Part shown: piece by piece, positions 22,539 to 33,740 of the stretch
Numbering within the stretch: position 1 is the stretch's first letter
Layout of the letters: each line of letters starts with the position of its first letter
NCBI GenBank assembly: GCA_949128115.1
Contig: OX421966.1
Coordinates: 29,777,042-29,841,041, forward strand
Source: Anaspis maculata
Taxonomy: Eukaryota > Arthropoda > Insecta > Coleoptera > Scraptiidae
Length of the DNA stretch: 64,000 bases
Direction: 5' to 3'
Made by a program: the position numbers and the translations under genes
The notes under the pieces: model-generated
What the model saw: only the letters and a program-made list of their open reading frames with translations
Databases searched by the model: none
Told to the model about the DNA's origin: nothing

Positions 22539-25432
22539 ATGAAAATAGATATTTATTGTATTAGGGGTATGAGTGAGACTTCGTGTGACGGAGAATGGAA
22601 GTTTAAGCGCCGAGCGCAGCGAGAAAAGAAACAAAAGGAGTCTAATCGTGAAAAAATCATGTCGAAAGTATTCTGCCCTTTGAGTGACTCATAATAATAA
22701 TAATAATAATAATAATAAGATTGATAATAAGAAAAACAAGATGATACAAACCGTTAGGGAGCGGAGCGGGAGTACGTAAAAAACACCTCTTCGAACGTTG
22801 TTTGCTGATTGATTCATATCTATAGAAGTTTCACTTCTTCCGAGGGTGACTATGGTCACGCACTCACGTTTTTTTTTCTCATTTGAGCATTCAATATTTG
22901 AAGTTTGTCATTCTGGACGAGTATTTTCACTTGATGTTTGTGGACTGATTATTCTGAAGAACTGTTTTGGAGAAGCCCTTCGACGTCTCCCCTCCCGTCG
23001 AAGAACGGTTTTCTTGAACATTGCTAGAGAAATTATATCGATGGGTGAGGGCGGAGAGTCTCCTGTGAACACCCCGTACAACGATACCAACAGAATCGAA
23101 TAATCCACCGCCCCGGGCGGTGGAATACAAAAAATGAATGATTCGGTTTGTTTCCATCACCAGCAACCAGCCGAAACACACAAATCGAATTGTCTTGTCG
23201 CGGTCGGGTCCTCTAAATGTTATTGTCTCGTCTAGCACGGTGTGTAATACTAAAACACTCACAAAACACACATAGCACGCGTTTTAAGTGCGCCGCGCCA
23301 TCATCAATCTTCAATGTGTGGCTTTCAGAGGGCGTTTTACGGTATGTTTATCGAGGAGAGCGGAAGATAATGCACCGGTGTTTGTGCTTGCTAGAGACGG
23401 CGATTTTTATTGCAGCCCCGGTTTAAACAAAGATCCGTTGGAAAAACAATTAATCCAATCTGGATCGCTGATTAATCCAAACAGATGGTAGCACAGCTTA
23501 CAGCAGCACACCACACCACGCAAGAGAAAAGACATTGTGGGTGTTCCAAATCACCCTGCTGCATTAGGACTCCGGCTCTGCAGCATAGCTTTCAGCGCGC
23601 CAGCACAATGGGCCAACACTTTTTGTGGTGGACACGTCGGCTCGTCTTTGCCTAGACGGAATAGACCATTGTCACTGATCCTTTTGGGTCATCCGGTATT
23701 ATTGTCCACGATTTAGGAAAAAAGCACGTTTTGTCACATCTGTGAGAATATATTGTAGGTCTGTGCGCCCTGCACATAAATACCTACCACCCGAAAGCAT
23801 CTGGTGCTGTGACAAGCACCGCGCGATTTGAATATCCCAGGTCAATTTGGTCGTAATTCTATAACAGAAAGGGATGATGAATTTACATTTTGAGTGATAA
23901 AGTTCCCCACCCTGAATGTTATCAACAAATCGAGGCTATGGTGCCGAACAAAATATCAGTCCTTTGTCGTATCTTATCACGGGATCACAAAGTTCACAAG
24001 GGCTGCCATTCATACATTGTTGCAACTATGCAGTTTATATATACTCCGGTGGTCCTCCAACAGAAATAGTAATCACGTTGCTTTAAGTCAAAAGTCCACG
24101 TCCCCAGTCATTCGAAACGATTTCTGGGACCCCACAATCAATTTGTAGCAAATCTTCCATGTTCGTTAGTAATGAGAGTTTCTTTCCCATAATTATGTCA
24201 ATATTAAAGCGTTAAGAGGCATTTGGAAACAAACGATCCACTCTCGATCTGAACATCAAGTGTATTAAAGCTGACGTCACGAAAGCTCGCCATTGTTATC
24301 CTCTCAACTCCCAAGTATCTCGAGAAAAAGCTTTTGAATTGAAATGAAAAAAAAAAGATGAGTTTTACCGTCGCATTCTTGACGGAATAAGATTTCTTGA
24401 TTAATTACGATCTTATTACGTTAACGACCATTATTTTGTGCTACTTCTTGGCGCTTTCAGTGCTCGTTAAAGTAATAGGTTAAGGCGGCATTGTCTTTGG
24501 TGTGCTTCTCTTATTAAGCAACATTTCATTCCGCCCTTATTCGTAATTTCACCCCAATTATGCCGTCGAGACCCGTCTGCTCTAAATGCCGAGGGCCTAC
24601 CACATACATATCTTATGTTTTGCACATTGCACCGACCGGTCACATAACAATTATTATTAAGTCTCTTTCCATAGTTATACATATTAGGTATCTCAAAACA
24701 AGTCTGTTGTGGGCCACACATTACTTTTCATTCGGTATCCAGCGACATAGATAGATATTGATTTGATCGAAGCGTCCCCTCGAGAAGGGAGATCTAATTG
24801 GAAAATTGGAGGAAAACACCTGCCAGGTTTAATGAGCATGCTGGGAGACAAAACTTTGCGCATACAAAGGAAATCCGGTTTCATCTGCCACCCTCAGAAA
24901 CCACCTCTCATCCACCTCACAACGGCGGATTACCTTTTCAAGTTCCGTAAGTAAGAACGTTGTGGTGGTAACAAGACTTTGTTATGACCATGGATCAAAC
25001 ACGATCAACACGTTAAAAGCCAGAATCCAAAATCAAAGTCCTATTTTGTAGCGCCAAATGACACGCGGCTGGTCACCGAAATTTTCTTGTGCTAGCGTGC
25101 CATATCAAAACCCGGCGGGTCACTGCAGTAGTAGTCATAGGTATAAAAACCAAAATAAACTTGAAAGTTCGTAAAAAATTTCAAAATAACGCCCATCACT
25201 GACCGAGTGTATGTGGGCAAACGCATCAGGCCCGCCGTTCTCAGTGATTTCGATCAGAAAAGACTCCATAGCGCCCGACCGGGAAATAGTGGAAGACCTG
25301 GACTGCTGACTAAAATTTCCTCTTTTTCGTCGCCTTGCGTTTTACCGCATTTAATCCAAATCCATTGGATAGCTTTCGAGTTTTTTAAACAGCTTTATTG
25401 TTCGGTAGGCTCGATGGAGCATTACTTTCAAC
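22539..25432. other. no gene recognised (tty intron 1)
   Basis: Apart from the AAT run this stretch shows no palindromes or repeats that I noticed. Open frames on both strands are under 115 codons with no known motif. Confidence 0.4.
22691..22718. repeat. AAT trinucleotide microsatellite
   Basis: Nine uninterrupted ATA/AAT units. Confidence 0.9.
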
Positions 25433-25737
25433 TGTAGAATGTGATTTTTTGGGTATAGGACAAGGTATATAAAAACTTTACTTGATGATCAACGTTTCGA
25501 GTTTATTTCAACTCTTTGTCAAGATCATTAAGTGTATAAAATTGAAAAGTTTCGGAAGTTTTTGACATATTTACTTTTGAAATTTTTTACAAATATGTCA
25601 AAAACTTCCGAAACTTTTTAATTTTATACACTTAACACTCAATGATCTTGACAAAGAGTTAAAATAAACTCGAAGCGTTGATCATCAAGTAAAGTTTTTA
25701 TATACCTTGTCCTATACCCAAAAAATCACATTCTACA
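25433..25737. mobile_element. 305-bp near-perfect palindrome
   Basis: TGTAGAATGTGATTTTTTGG at the left end is mirrored at the right end, and the arms of about 135-140 bp match with only a few changes around a short central loop (near 25575-25600). Flanking sequence contains cattactttcaactg both before the left end (about 25420) and after the right end (about 25769), perhaps from target or host duplication. Confidence 0.85.
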
Positions 25738-25819
25738 ATTTTACAAAGGACGAAAAAAGAAAAAACCACATTACTTTCAACTGAATCGCCTATTTTGGAA
25801 ATCCCACGTGTCTAAATAG

Positions 25820-26487
25820 TGTTACGAAGCTCGCGACCATCCCGGCTCTTTCTACAGAAATCTAGATCTACGCGTTGCATTCGGGAAGCATCGAGAGACT
25901 TCAGCGGTAGGTCACGACACGTCGAGACTTCTGGTGAAGGTGCCGTAGAAAGTACGCGTATATTCTCGACGCAGATACCAGAGAAATCCTCGTGTGCTGT
26001 AAACACCATTAGGAAGCATCCAGAACCTTCGATGCCACTATAAGAGAGGAACTCGACCTGGCATCGAGAGAGTTGGGCCCGTATTCATATCCCACTTTTA
26101 AGCTAAAAGCGCTTTTAGTGCGATGCGCATTTAGGGGCATTTCTCATATTTCAGTGTTCAAAAATACATTATTGCGATTGGGAGCGATTGTATGTACTCA
26201 ATTGCAATTAATTTGCGCGTTAATTTGTATTTTAAACACTAAAATATGAGAAATGCCCCTAAATGCGCATCGCACTAAAAGCGCTTTTAGCTTAAAAGTG
26301 GGATATGAATACGGGCCTTGGAATCGAGCGATTGTGGCGTCAACATCTCGGCGATATTGTGAATTACCAAGCGATTAATAATTCTGTGCGTTATTTAGTT
26401 GTTCGGTAGTAACTAATAAAGTGCAGTCTGTTTACAAGTAAACCAGCGCGTTTAATTTCGAGATAGGCGAACCCGAATACCGTAACA
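25820..26487. mobile_element. solo LTR (Gypsy-like) with nested MITE
   Basis: It starts TGTTACGAAG and ends ACCGTAACA, giving TG...CA ends with a TGTTAC/GTAACA inverted repeat. It is flanked by the identical tetramer ATAG (25816-25819 and 26488-26491). A TATA-like ctataagagag is near 26038 and an AATAAA near 26416. Internal retroviral-type sequence is absent on both sides, as after LTR-LTR recombination. Removing the MITE at 26076-26317 leaves an LTR of about 426 bp. A 4-bp duplication favours the Gypsy class. Confidence 0.87.
26076..26317. mobile_element. 242-bp MITE nested in the solo LTR
   Basis: Arms of about 85 bp are almost perfectly inverted, from GGCCCGTATTCATATCCCAC to its complement. 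It is flanked by TTG on both sides (26073-26075 and 26318-26320), suggesting a 3-bp target duplication. It is later than the LTR it interrupts. The superfamily is not assigned. Confidence 0.9.
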
Positions 26488-26789
26488 ATAGGATGAAACA
26501 AAAACTGTTTTGTTTTAAAGCAAATAGTTTTCTTATTGTGACTGTGTAATCGGAAAACTATACAGGCTGTTTCAAAAATGTTTTCTTTTTCTTCTCTATC
26601 GTTCGTTCTCTATAGAACAGTGCAGCCAATTGCAAAACATAGATTCTCGTTAAAAACCCCAAGTGACCAAGATAATGGACATGTGGCGTTTCTAAAATAA
26701 GTGATTCAACTATTCTAGATACAGTTTTCAATACAGTATCTAGTTCTACAGTATACAGTTTTTCAATGGCTTTGAAATGACATAAGTAC

Positions 26790-27010
26790 CACACGTTGAG
26801 CTTCAGTCATTTTATAGACAATCACACGTCCGTTTGACAGATGACAACCAAAAGCTTATCAGCACATTCCAGACTGAAGCCGTATCGATATATGTACCAA
26901 ATTTCAACTTAATCGCATCAACGGTTCGGCAGTTATCGTGGAAGATTACAGACATACACACGAACATGCACAGACATCACCCTGAAAATAATCTCATTAG
27001 AGCATATCTT
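26790..27010 (-). repeat. dispersed ~200-bp repeat (family R2), inverted copy
   Basis: The blocks atgacaaccaaaagct, aaatttcaacttaatcgca, caacggttcggcagttatcg and gacatcaccctg correspond, in inverted form, to 40390-40560 and 62210-62350. Confidence 0.65.
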
Positions 27011-27213
27011 CTCTTGTAGGCATATTATGTCCTTGCAACCTCTTGCCGTACCATTAGTATCAACCATTCCTACCTCGATTACTACCAACACAAAAAAACC
27101 TCCAGAGTGCACTCTAATGTGCCGTGAAACTGATTATGTTTGAATTATCGTAGCCGTCACTAAGTACGTATGGGACATGGAATTGCACGACTGCGAAATG
27201 TGAACAATAATAA

Positions 27214-27858
27214 AGGGTTGACCAGTCAGTATGCTCACTTTTCGCGAGGCCAATACTGACTAATGATATATTAAACTCTGAAAAATAACATTGGTCAAAT
27301 GCGCGTCGTTGGAAATAATGCATTGTTGCATTCTCGAGCGAAAATTCCGCTCCAAAATGACCAGCACTATTCGCTGTAATTTCGGCTTGAATACTAGTTT
27401 CGAGGTCTTCCAGTGTGCAGGGTTTGTTAGCATAGACTTGAATTTTCAAGAAACCCAACAGAATAAATCTGGCGGCGTGAGATCGGGTGATCTCGCCACC
27501 CAAATAATGTCACCATTTCTCGAGATCAAACGTCTATGAGCCAAGTGGACATTTCTTGGCATGTGAAATTAAACCTGTAAAATTTCTTAAACATTCTCGA
27601 ATTATTCGGGATGAATTCGGACGAAAATAGCCCAAACAAGCGAAGTTTATATCAGGGTAAGTTGAAAAACGAGATATTTTGGAAGCCTTTGTATTGCGTC
27701 GCAGTGTGCATTGAAAAACATAATTTTTCCCAAAACTTATCGTATGGTGAAAAATGGCATGGAATGAGCTTTCTTTTGCTTTTTGATTCATCTCTCTACT
27801 TCAAGTCATAAGCCAGTATTGGCCTCACGAAAAGTGGGCATACTGACTGGCCAACCCT
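27214..27858 (-). mobile_element. mariner/Tc1-like deletion derivative with ~46-bp TIRs
   Basis: The terminal repeats AGGGTTGACCAGTCAGTATG and CATACTGACTGGCCAACCCT continue inward for about 46 bp. The interior is not palindromic and includes a minus-strand transposase relic (27250-27503), so this is a shortened autonomous element rather than a pure foldback. It is located in tty intron 1. Confidence 0.78.
27250..27503 (-). pseudogene. C-terminal relic of a mariner-like (IS630/DDE) transposase
   Basis: The minus-strand frame contains RFILLGFLKIQVYANKPCTL followed by EDLETSIQAEITA, then an aromatic/basic stretch HYFQRRAFDQCYF. The pattern 'F-L-(W/L)-G-x-L-K-x-x-V-Y-x-N-K-P-x-T-L-x-x-L' is the usual segment just after the last catalytic Asp in insect mariner-type transposases. 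The usual SPDLxPxDF preceding it is degraded (ITRSHAAR), and no catalytic residues remain upstream. The frame runs on into the terminal inverted repeat. It is not functional. Confidence 0.7.
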
Positions 27859-28518
27859 GTATAAGCGGACAGAAAAAAGTAATAAAGATGCTAAACAGAC
27901 GCATGATGGAGCTACCGTGGATAAAAATTGATCATGATTCATTACCAGAGACACAGGGATCATTAGAAAGAAGAAGTTGAGAAAAGCGATACAATAATGT
28001 ATAGAAAGTATTAATTAAGAATAGGAGAGGTGGGATGGTAGGACACCTACCGAGACACGAACTGATAAAGATGGCTAAAAATATATTGCGGTAGGATTGT
28101 ACGCAGTATGGTCTACTTTCCAGTCCAGCCTGCGGAATGATAACTTCACTATGATGAAAGTTTAAAAGACTGTAAACACCTCTGCATTAAAATTCATCGA
28201 TTGGGTTACCGAAAGACACCAAAACATGCCAAGGTAAATGGCGTCAAGCTGAGGTGTTTAAAACATTAATCTTTATAAAAGGTGTTATTAAGTATACGCT
28301 GGCGTTTTGTCACTCGAGCACTTTGCACCTTTAACCTTTCTCTGTTGCTCGCTTCTCAGTTATCATCACGTGAACGTAAACACGCATCAGGATTTCGTTC
28401 CATCTGCTTTAGGGATGATTACAACTTGATCTCAGAAAATACCCGTCCACCTTATTGCGCCTTTTGCTTTTGGTCTTGTTATTTATTTAGCGTCGCTGAT
28501 GATCCGTCACTGTTTCAG
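27859..28518. other. no further feature recognised (end of tty intron 1)
   Basis: AT-rich, with only chance frames, including the one that runs into exon 2 from 28282. It ends in the exon 2 acceptor. Confidence 0.5.
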
Positions 28519-28904
28519 AGCTTGGGCATCCTCGGCTCGATCCCGGCGGCATGGCTCATCCTCACCCTCCTGGTGCTATTAATATACCTGCTGACTAGAT
28601 GCTGCGACCGCAAGCCCCGGCCTTCCCGCTCCATCGCCGCTCTCAAGGTCTCGCTGGCGGTGGTGTCCGTTCTTTGTTGCGCCGCCGTCGGCCTGGGGCT
28701 GTACGGCAACGACGATCTGCACAACGGCCTGGTGCAGCTGATGCAGCAGGGACGGCAGGTGGACACGCTGGTGGCGAAGATACGCAACCAGACGGAGGCC
28801 ATCGAACGTCAGCTCAAGGTGCAGGCCGGCGCCCAGCTGGTCAACCTGAGGGACATCTTCGACGAGCCGGTGGCCAACATGACACTCTACAAGCAAGCAC
28901 TCGG
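28519..28904 (+). CDS. tty: tweety exon 2 (residues 46-174; helices 1 and 2)
   Basis: The acceptor gtttcag|AGC continues phase 0 from exon 1. Helix 1 is about residues 49-71 (ILGSIPAAWLILTLLVLLIY and on), followed by the cytoplasmic loop TRCCDRKPRPSRS. Helix 2 is about 85-106 and ends in GLGLYGNDDLHNG, a hallmark of the family. The first half of the large extracellular loop follows, with N-glycosylation sequons at Asn135 (NQT) and Asn165 (NMT). The exon is markedly GC-richer than the flanking intron, and its open frame stops shortly after the donor. The donor is CTCGG|gttggt, phase 2, splitting Gly174. A longer open frame upstream of 28519 exists by chance and is intronic. Confidence 0.93.
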
Positions 28905-29994
28905 GTTGGTTTCACTTCACTTCAGGCCCAAGCTTTGGTTTGATCATAGAAAAAGATAATCGATCAAGTCGATCAGAGAGACAATCCAAAATCCACTTTT
29001 CTTTGAATAAGAATTATATTAGGTTTGTGTTAGGGAATGGGGTGTCGAGACTTTGACCTCTGTTTTTCATATCTGAAGCACAAACTGAAGAGAATCTCCT
29101 TACAACAGACTAACAAGACAATAAAAAAAAAACAATTTTTCAACTTTCATTTGATTCGACTTTCTTGTCAACTGTGCGTGCAGGGTTGACTTGAAGTCCA
29201 CTTTTTTCAAATTAAGATGCCAACAGATGAAGTTGTCCATCCAAAAATTTCACCTCACCACACACCACTCTGTAAAAAAATACGAATTGGGGCTGATATG
29301 GTGACCATGCAACTTACGATACAACTAATGAATACTGATGTTTAGGATGGACCCTTGCAGGCAATCATTGAGAGTCGTAGAGCTCAAATTTATTAATGGG
29401 GCTGTTAGTCACGGTAAATTGTGCATTTCTTTCTACATAATTAAAGCGAACCGTATGACTAATAATTAGGGATGCAGCTTCGGAAAATTTAAATTTCACA
29501 AAGAATTATTATTTTTCGAACATCAAGATAAATGAAAAACCGTTTCGACTTTTTGATGTGGGCCTACTAAAAATGGCACCATAAAATGTTTTGGCATTTT
29601 TTGCGAAATTTATTCATGATTGATTAAAAATAGACCTTTTTGACACCACTTTAGTTGTCACCCTGTATATCAAGTATAATGTGAGTAAACACCTAATCGG
29701 CCATGGTGCTTTGTAGCCAATAGAACGCGCCCTTTTAAGATCACCAAGTTTTTCTTTATTTATGAAGTACAGGGAGTAATAATACCTGTTGTTGTTTTTT
29801 TTATATTATGAGCTAGGACAGGCTGTGCGTCAGCCAAATGCAAGGGATAATATATAAAAAAGGCACCAATGTTTTACATCGTCGGGGCGAAGTCTATTCC
29901 ATAAGCCCCTTGAACCCTATTTAACCACGCTATTAACTATGCCTGTTTGAAGTAAGGTGAAATTTTTGGTTGGGATTTTCATCTTCTGACCTGT
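28905..29994. other. no gene recognised (start of tty intron 2)
   Basis: Low-complexity AT-rich intron. Gtcaccctgtat near 29657 resembles MITE termini elsewhere, but no partner was found. Confidence 0.4.
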
Positions 29995-30966
29995 TTACAT
30001 CCAAAGCTAGACGACGTTATTTGTAGGTATAGACAATACAAATAGAAAAGACCATAATGTTGTCACGGATTTTTACGGTTGCGTAGGAACCAGGCGAGTC
30101 CATCAATCAAAAAAAGGTTGGCTGATTTTTAATGCCCCAATATCCGTGACGACGGTGATGATAACATATGGTCTTCTCTATTTGTATTGTCTATACTATA
30201 GGTTGTCTCATCCAGTTTATGCTTTTATGCAGTTTATGCGAAAACTTGATTTTGGCTGAAACAAATGTCGCTTTTTTCGTTTGACATTTCGAGTCTCTAT
30301 GGTCAAAAATCGACCAAATCGGTCAAATTCTCAACTTCACGAGAAACGGTTGATGTGCATTCAACATCTGGTGGTTTTTAAATAAATTGGGCATGTTTTT
30401 ATTCGTCGAAACACGACTTGAAGCGCCGAACCGTCAAACTAAAAACAAGCCGCTTAGTTATGACGAGATGGAGCGGGCTGAAATTTCCTGACCAGATAGC
30501 ACAATGGAAACGAACCTGACTTTCAACCAAAAGGTAAAGGGTTCGAAGTGCAGCCATGCCGACTTTTTTTCTTCAGAAACACCTAAATTGTGATTTTTAA
30601 ATTATAAGGAGAAAAGTCATGTTCGTTTCCACTGTGCTACTCGGTTGTTAGATTTCGGTTCGCTCCACCTCGTCATAACTAAGTGGCCTCTTTTTAGTTT
30701 GGCAGTTTGGCGTTTCAAATCGTGTTTTGATGAATAAAAACATGACAAACTCTTTTAAAAACCACCAATCGTTGAGTGCTCATCAACCATTTCTCGTCCA
30801 GTTCAGAATTTTGATGAATTTTGGTCCAAATAAGACTCGAAATGTCAAATGAAAAAAGCGACATCAGTTTCAGCCAAAATCAAGTTTTCGGAGGCTATCT
30901 TGTGACGTCACGCATAAGCTGGATGAGGCAACCTATAGTAAAAAATAACGTCGACTAGCCTTGGTT
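29995..30966. mobile_element. nested palindromes: outer IR enclosing two inner foldbacks
   Basis: The outer inverted repeat ccaaagctagacgacgttat (about 30001) pairs with the block near 30941-30962 (aataacgtcgactagccttgg). Inside sit palindrome 30028-30195 (TATAGACAATACAAATAGA and its complement; arms about 30 bp) and, directly abutting, palindrome 30195-30940 (ACTATAGGTTGTCTCATCCA to its complement; arms about 330 bp). The inner boundaries touch to the base, suggesting successive insertion or a composite element. Confidence 0.75.
30490..30563 (+). repeat. tRNA-like segment (SINE head or tRNA pseudogene)
   Basis: A-box-like TAGCACAATGG (30496-30506) and B-box-like GGTTCGAAGTGC (30540-30551) are spaced as in a tRNA gene, with a possible anticodon-loop segment gactttcaacc between. 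Acceptor-stem pairing is poor, so it is unlikely to be a working tRNA. The A-box portion recurs inverted in the other palindrome arm (about 30625-30650: actgtgctactcgg). Confidence 0.5.
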
Positions 30967-31219
30967 TAGATCACCAAAACAAGCCAGAGGTTCCTAAACT
31001 ATTGTTGAGCAGTATAATGCGTTACATGAATCGTTTTCATAGAAATTTTTCTGCGGTCCTTTAAATAAGGGTTTCCCAAGGAGGATTTCCAGAATTCATT
31101 ACTCACCTTGTACTAGATATAGTATGTATAGGGTGATCCAGTGAGATTGCCCCCGGCTGGAAACTCCCCCGTTGAAATAATTTGGAAACGAAAAAAAATT
31201 CACCCAATCATTTTTCCTG

Positions 31220-31358
31220 TATTAGCTGTTATGTATTACACTGTACAATTTCTTGTACAATCTGCCAAAATAGTGTCCAAAAACAATGAACTTTATTGTT
31301 TAACTGACAGATTGTACAAGAAGTTGTACAAGAAATTGTGTAGTGTAATACAGCTATG
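31220..31358. repeat. hairpin-forming inverted repeat
   Basis: The left arm with agctgttatgtattacactg and tacaatttcttgtacaatctg pairs with cagattgtacaag...aaattgtgtagtgtaatacagct. The loop is about 45 bp. The right arm contains a 12-bp internal duplication (ttgtacaagaag). Confidence 0.8.
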
Positions 31359-32254
31359 ACTCAGATTTGGAAACCAAAATTTTCGAAATTTCGCAATAGG
31401 TAAAAACAAAAATGACACCCCGTAATTAGCTGTTGAAATGATGTAGTTTTCCCCGCATTGGAATCTTCATACAAGGTGTTGGGAATATTTTTCTATTACT
31501 TAAAAAAAAACACTATTTTTCGTTTTGATTTTCGGCGAAAGTACTTATTTTGCTTCCCCCCCCCTATTTTCTACCTATCGTTATTTTGAAAAACTGTTCA
31601 TATTATTGAATTCTGTGTCAATTTGTAAAAAAGTCGCTCTTGCAAAATTTTGATTAGAGGCTTCGTTTAGGATATATTTGGATTTGAAACTTTGTATTGG
31701 AAAACATCCCAAAATCGCCACTTTCCAGAGCCCAAAATGTTTTTTCTCTATTTTTTGAAAAAAATGGTGGTTTATCAACTAAGAAATTCTAGAAAACCTA
31801 TTTTAGCTGAGAAATATGAGTTTTTTTGGATTTTAATTTATAGACCTTCAATAAAAGTGGTTAGTATGTTGGAAATAGAAAAAAATAGGTGCCTTGCTGG
31901 AATTAATTCAAACAAAAACGATTTTTTCACCATGACAAGCTTACAGTCCCTTCTTCAACATATCAAAAGTCCTCAACTCTGGGACTGCTACAAATCAGTA
32001 TACAGGGTGAAAGTTTATTATTTTTCTTTACTTTTCATTTTCTTGAGAAACTGATGACTGAAAAAAAAACGGTTTTAGGCTAGTTTGATAGACCATAGTC
32101 TTCCAATAAACATATAAAAAATATACCACCCAGAAACTGCTGCATATCAAGTTACAGGGTGGAAACTATTTTTCATCTTCATTTTTTTTTCTTGGTGGAA
32201 CTGATCTAGATTGAAGCCGGTTTCAGTTCTTTTGCAAGCATATAATGTTATACT

Positions 32255-32735
32255 GAACATATGAAAAGGACACATCTCTGCATCTGCTGCTTTTCAATTT
32301 ACAGGGTGGAAAGTCATTTTCACGTTTCAATTTTTTTCTTGAAGAAATCGGCTCTCACAACAATTGCGACTGCTTTTTCTGTAAATTTGAGGTTTCTAGT
32401 CAAACACATCAAAATAATACATTTCTGCTACAGCTACGATGTCACTTACAAATTTAAATGTTTTGGTTGCGTTCCAAGATTTTTTGAATTTTTGATGCAA
32501 TATACCCGAATATACCCAAACATTTAAATTTATAAAAAAAAACGTGGCTGTAGCAGAAATGTATTATTTTGATATGTTTGACTAGAAGCCTCAAGTTTAC
32601 AGAAGAATCAGTCGCAATTGTTGTGCGAGCCAATTTCACCAAGAAAAAAATTGAAACGTGAAAATTACTTTTCACCCTGTAAATTAAAAAGCAGCAGTTG
32701 CAGAGATGTATCCTTTCCATATGTTTAGTATGACA
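32255..32735. mobile_element. ~480-bp foldback inside the larger foldback
   Basis: The left arm 32255-32465 and right arm 32520-32735 are near mirror images: catatgaaaaggacacatct against its complement, and gtagcagaaatgtattattt against aaataatacatttctgctac. The loop is about 50 bp. Termini look like catatg-bounded sequence; no clear target duplication was read. Confidence 0.8.
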
Positions 32736-33449
32736 TTACAAACTTGTAAAAGAATTGGAACCGGTAGTCCGGTGGATTAGCGCCAAAAAATGCCTAAACT
32801 ATGCATTTTGTGATAAAGCAAGGGGCTTCTGGATTTACGTCCTTGAGATTCAACTTGACAATTCCAGAATTGGCGCCAACGAGTTTAGTGTGGCAGGCGA
32901 CCTCAGGAGCTATCCGTAAGTATGGAAGAACAAAAATTTTGTTGCTGTTATTTAAAAGCTCGAAAACGATCACAAATAATTGATTTGTATCGTGTTACAG
33001 CCTTTCTTGTTGGAAGCAGTCCTATTTGTGTTGCTTGTGGAGTTGATATGGAAATCAAGCATGTTGATTGCGTGTTCTTGAGGAAGAATTGATTTTTCTT
33101 TTGGTTTGATGAAGCAGTGAGCATTTTATACATTTCGCGACACTTTTATTTTGATTTCTGTTCTTGTTCATTGGCAATCATCAATTCCATAATATACAGG
33201 GTGTTCCGCGCCATTACAACCCTTTTCTTGGGGCCTTTCTCTTTGCAATGATCTCAAAAAAAAACTTTCCATAGTCAATTTTCATGAAGATTCCAAAATA
33301 TTAGTTAGCTATCTATAATTTTTTGCCTCTTTCTATGTACAGGGTGATACAGATTGTTTACAGCCTGTAGGTAACAGGGTGTTACAGATTGTTCACAGCC
33401 TCCAGGTAAGCTATTACATATACCTAATACCTTGGGGGTGCTATTTGAT

Positions 33450-33740
33450 GTGGATGTGATGATGACTCATGTGCACTATGAGGATGTGCTCAACGTATCC
33501 ATGTGCACCATAGGGATGTGCTCAATGTATTCATGGGGATGTGACTATGGTTGGTTGGGCAGATCCTCCTGTATTTTGAGCATATATCCTCATGACGCAC
33601 ATGGGAACGTTGAGCACATCTGAATGATGCACATCGTGGGAACGTTGAGCACATCTTCATGGTGCACATGGTTACATTGGGCACATCCCCATGGTAAGCA
33701 ATGCCATGGGGCACATAATATGTGTTCCAAAATGTGCCCA
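33450..33740. repeat. short palindromic repeat cluster (GTGCACCATgGGGATGTGCTCAA type)
   Basis: About three forward units of gatgtgctcaacgt with a gtgcac/catgg context (33460-33545) are followed by inverted units acgttgagcacatct with catggtgcacat (33590-33700). Together they form an imperfect palindrome in the loop of the 4.2-kb foldback. Confidence 0.7.

Noticed and set aside
28282..28518. Upstream extension of tweety exon 2 in an open frame
   Set aside because: The acceptor at 28518 joins exon 1 in phase, and the upstream peptide is unlike the family and lacks an ATG-based start.
30490..30563. A functional tRNA gene
   Set aside because: Box-like motifs exist, but the acceptor and D/T stems do not pair convincingly.
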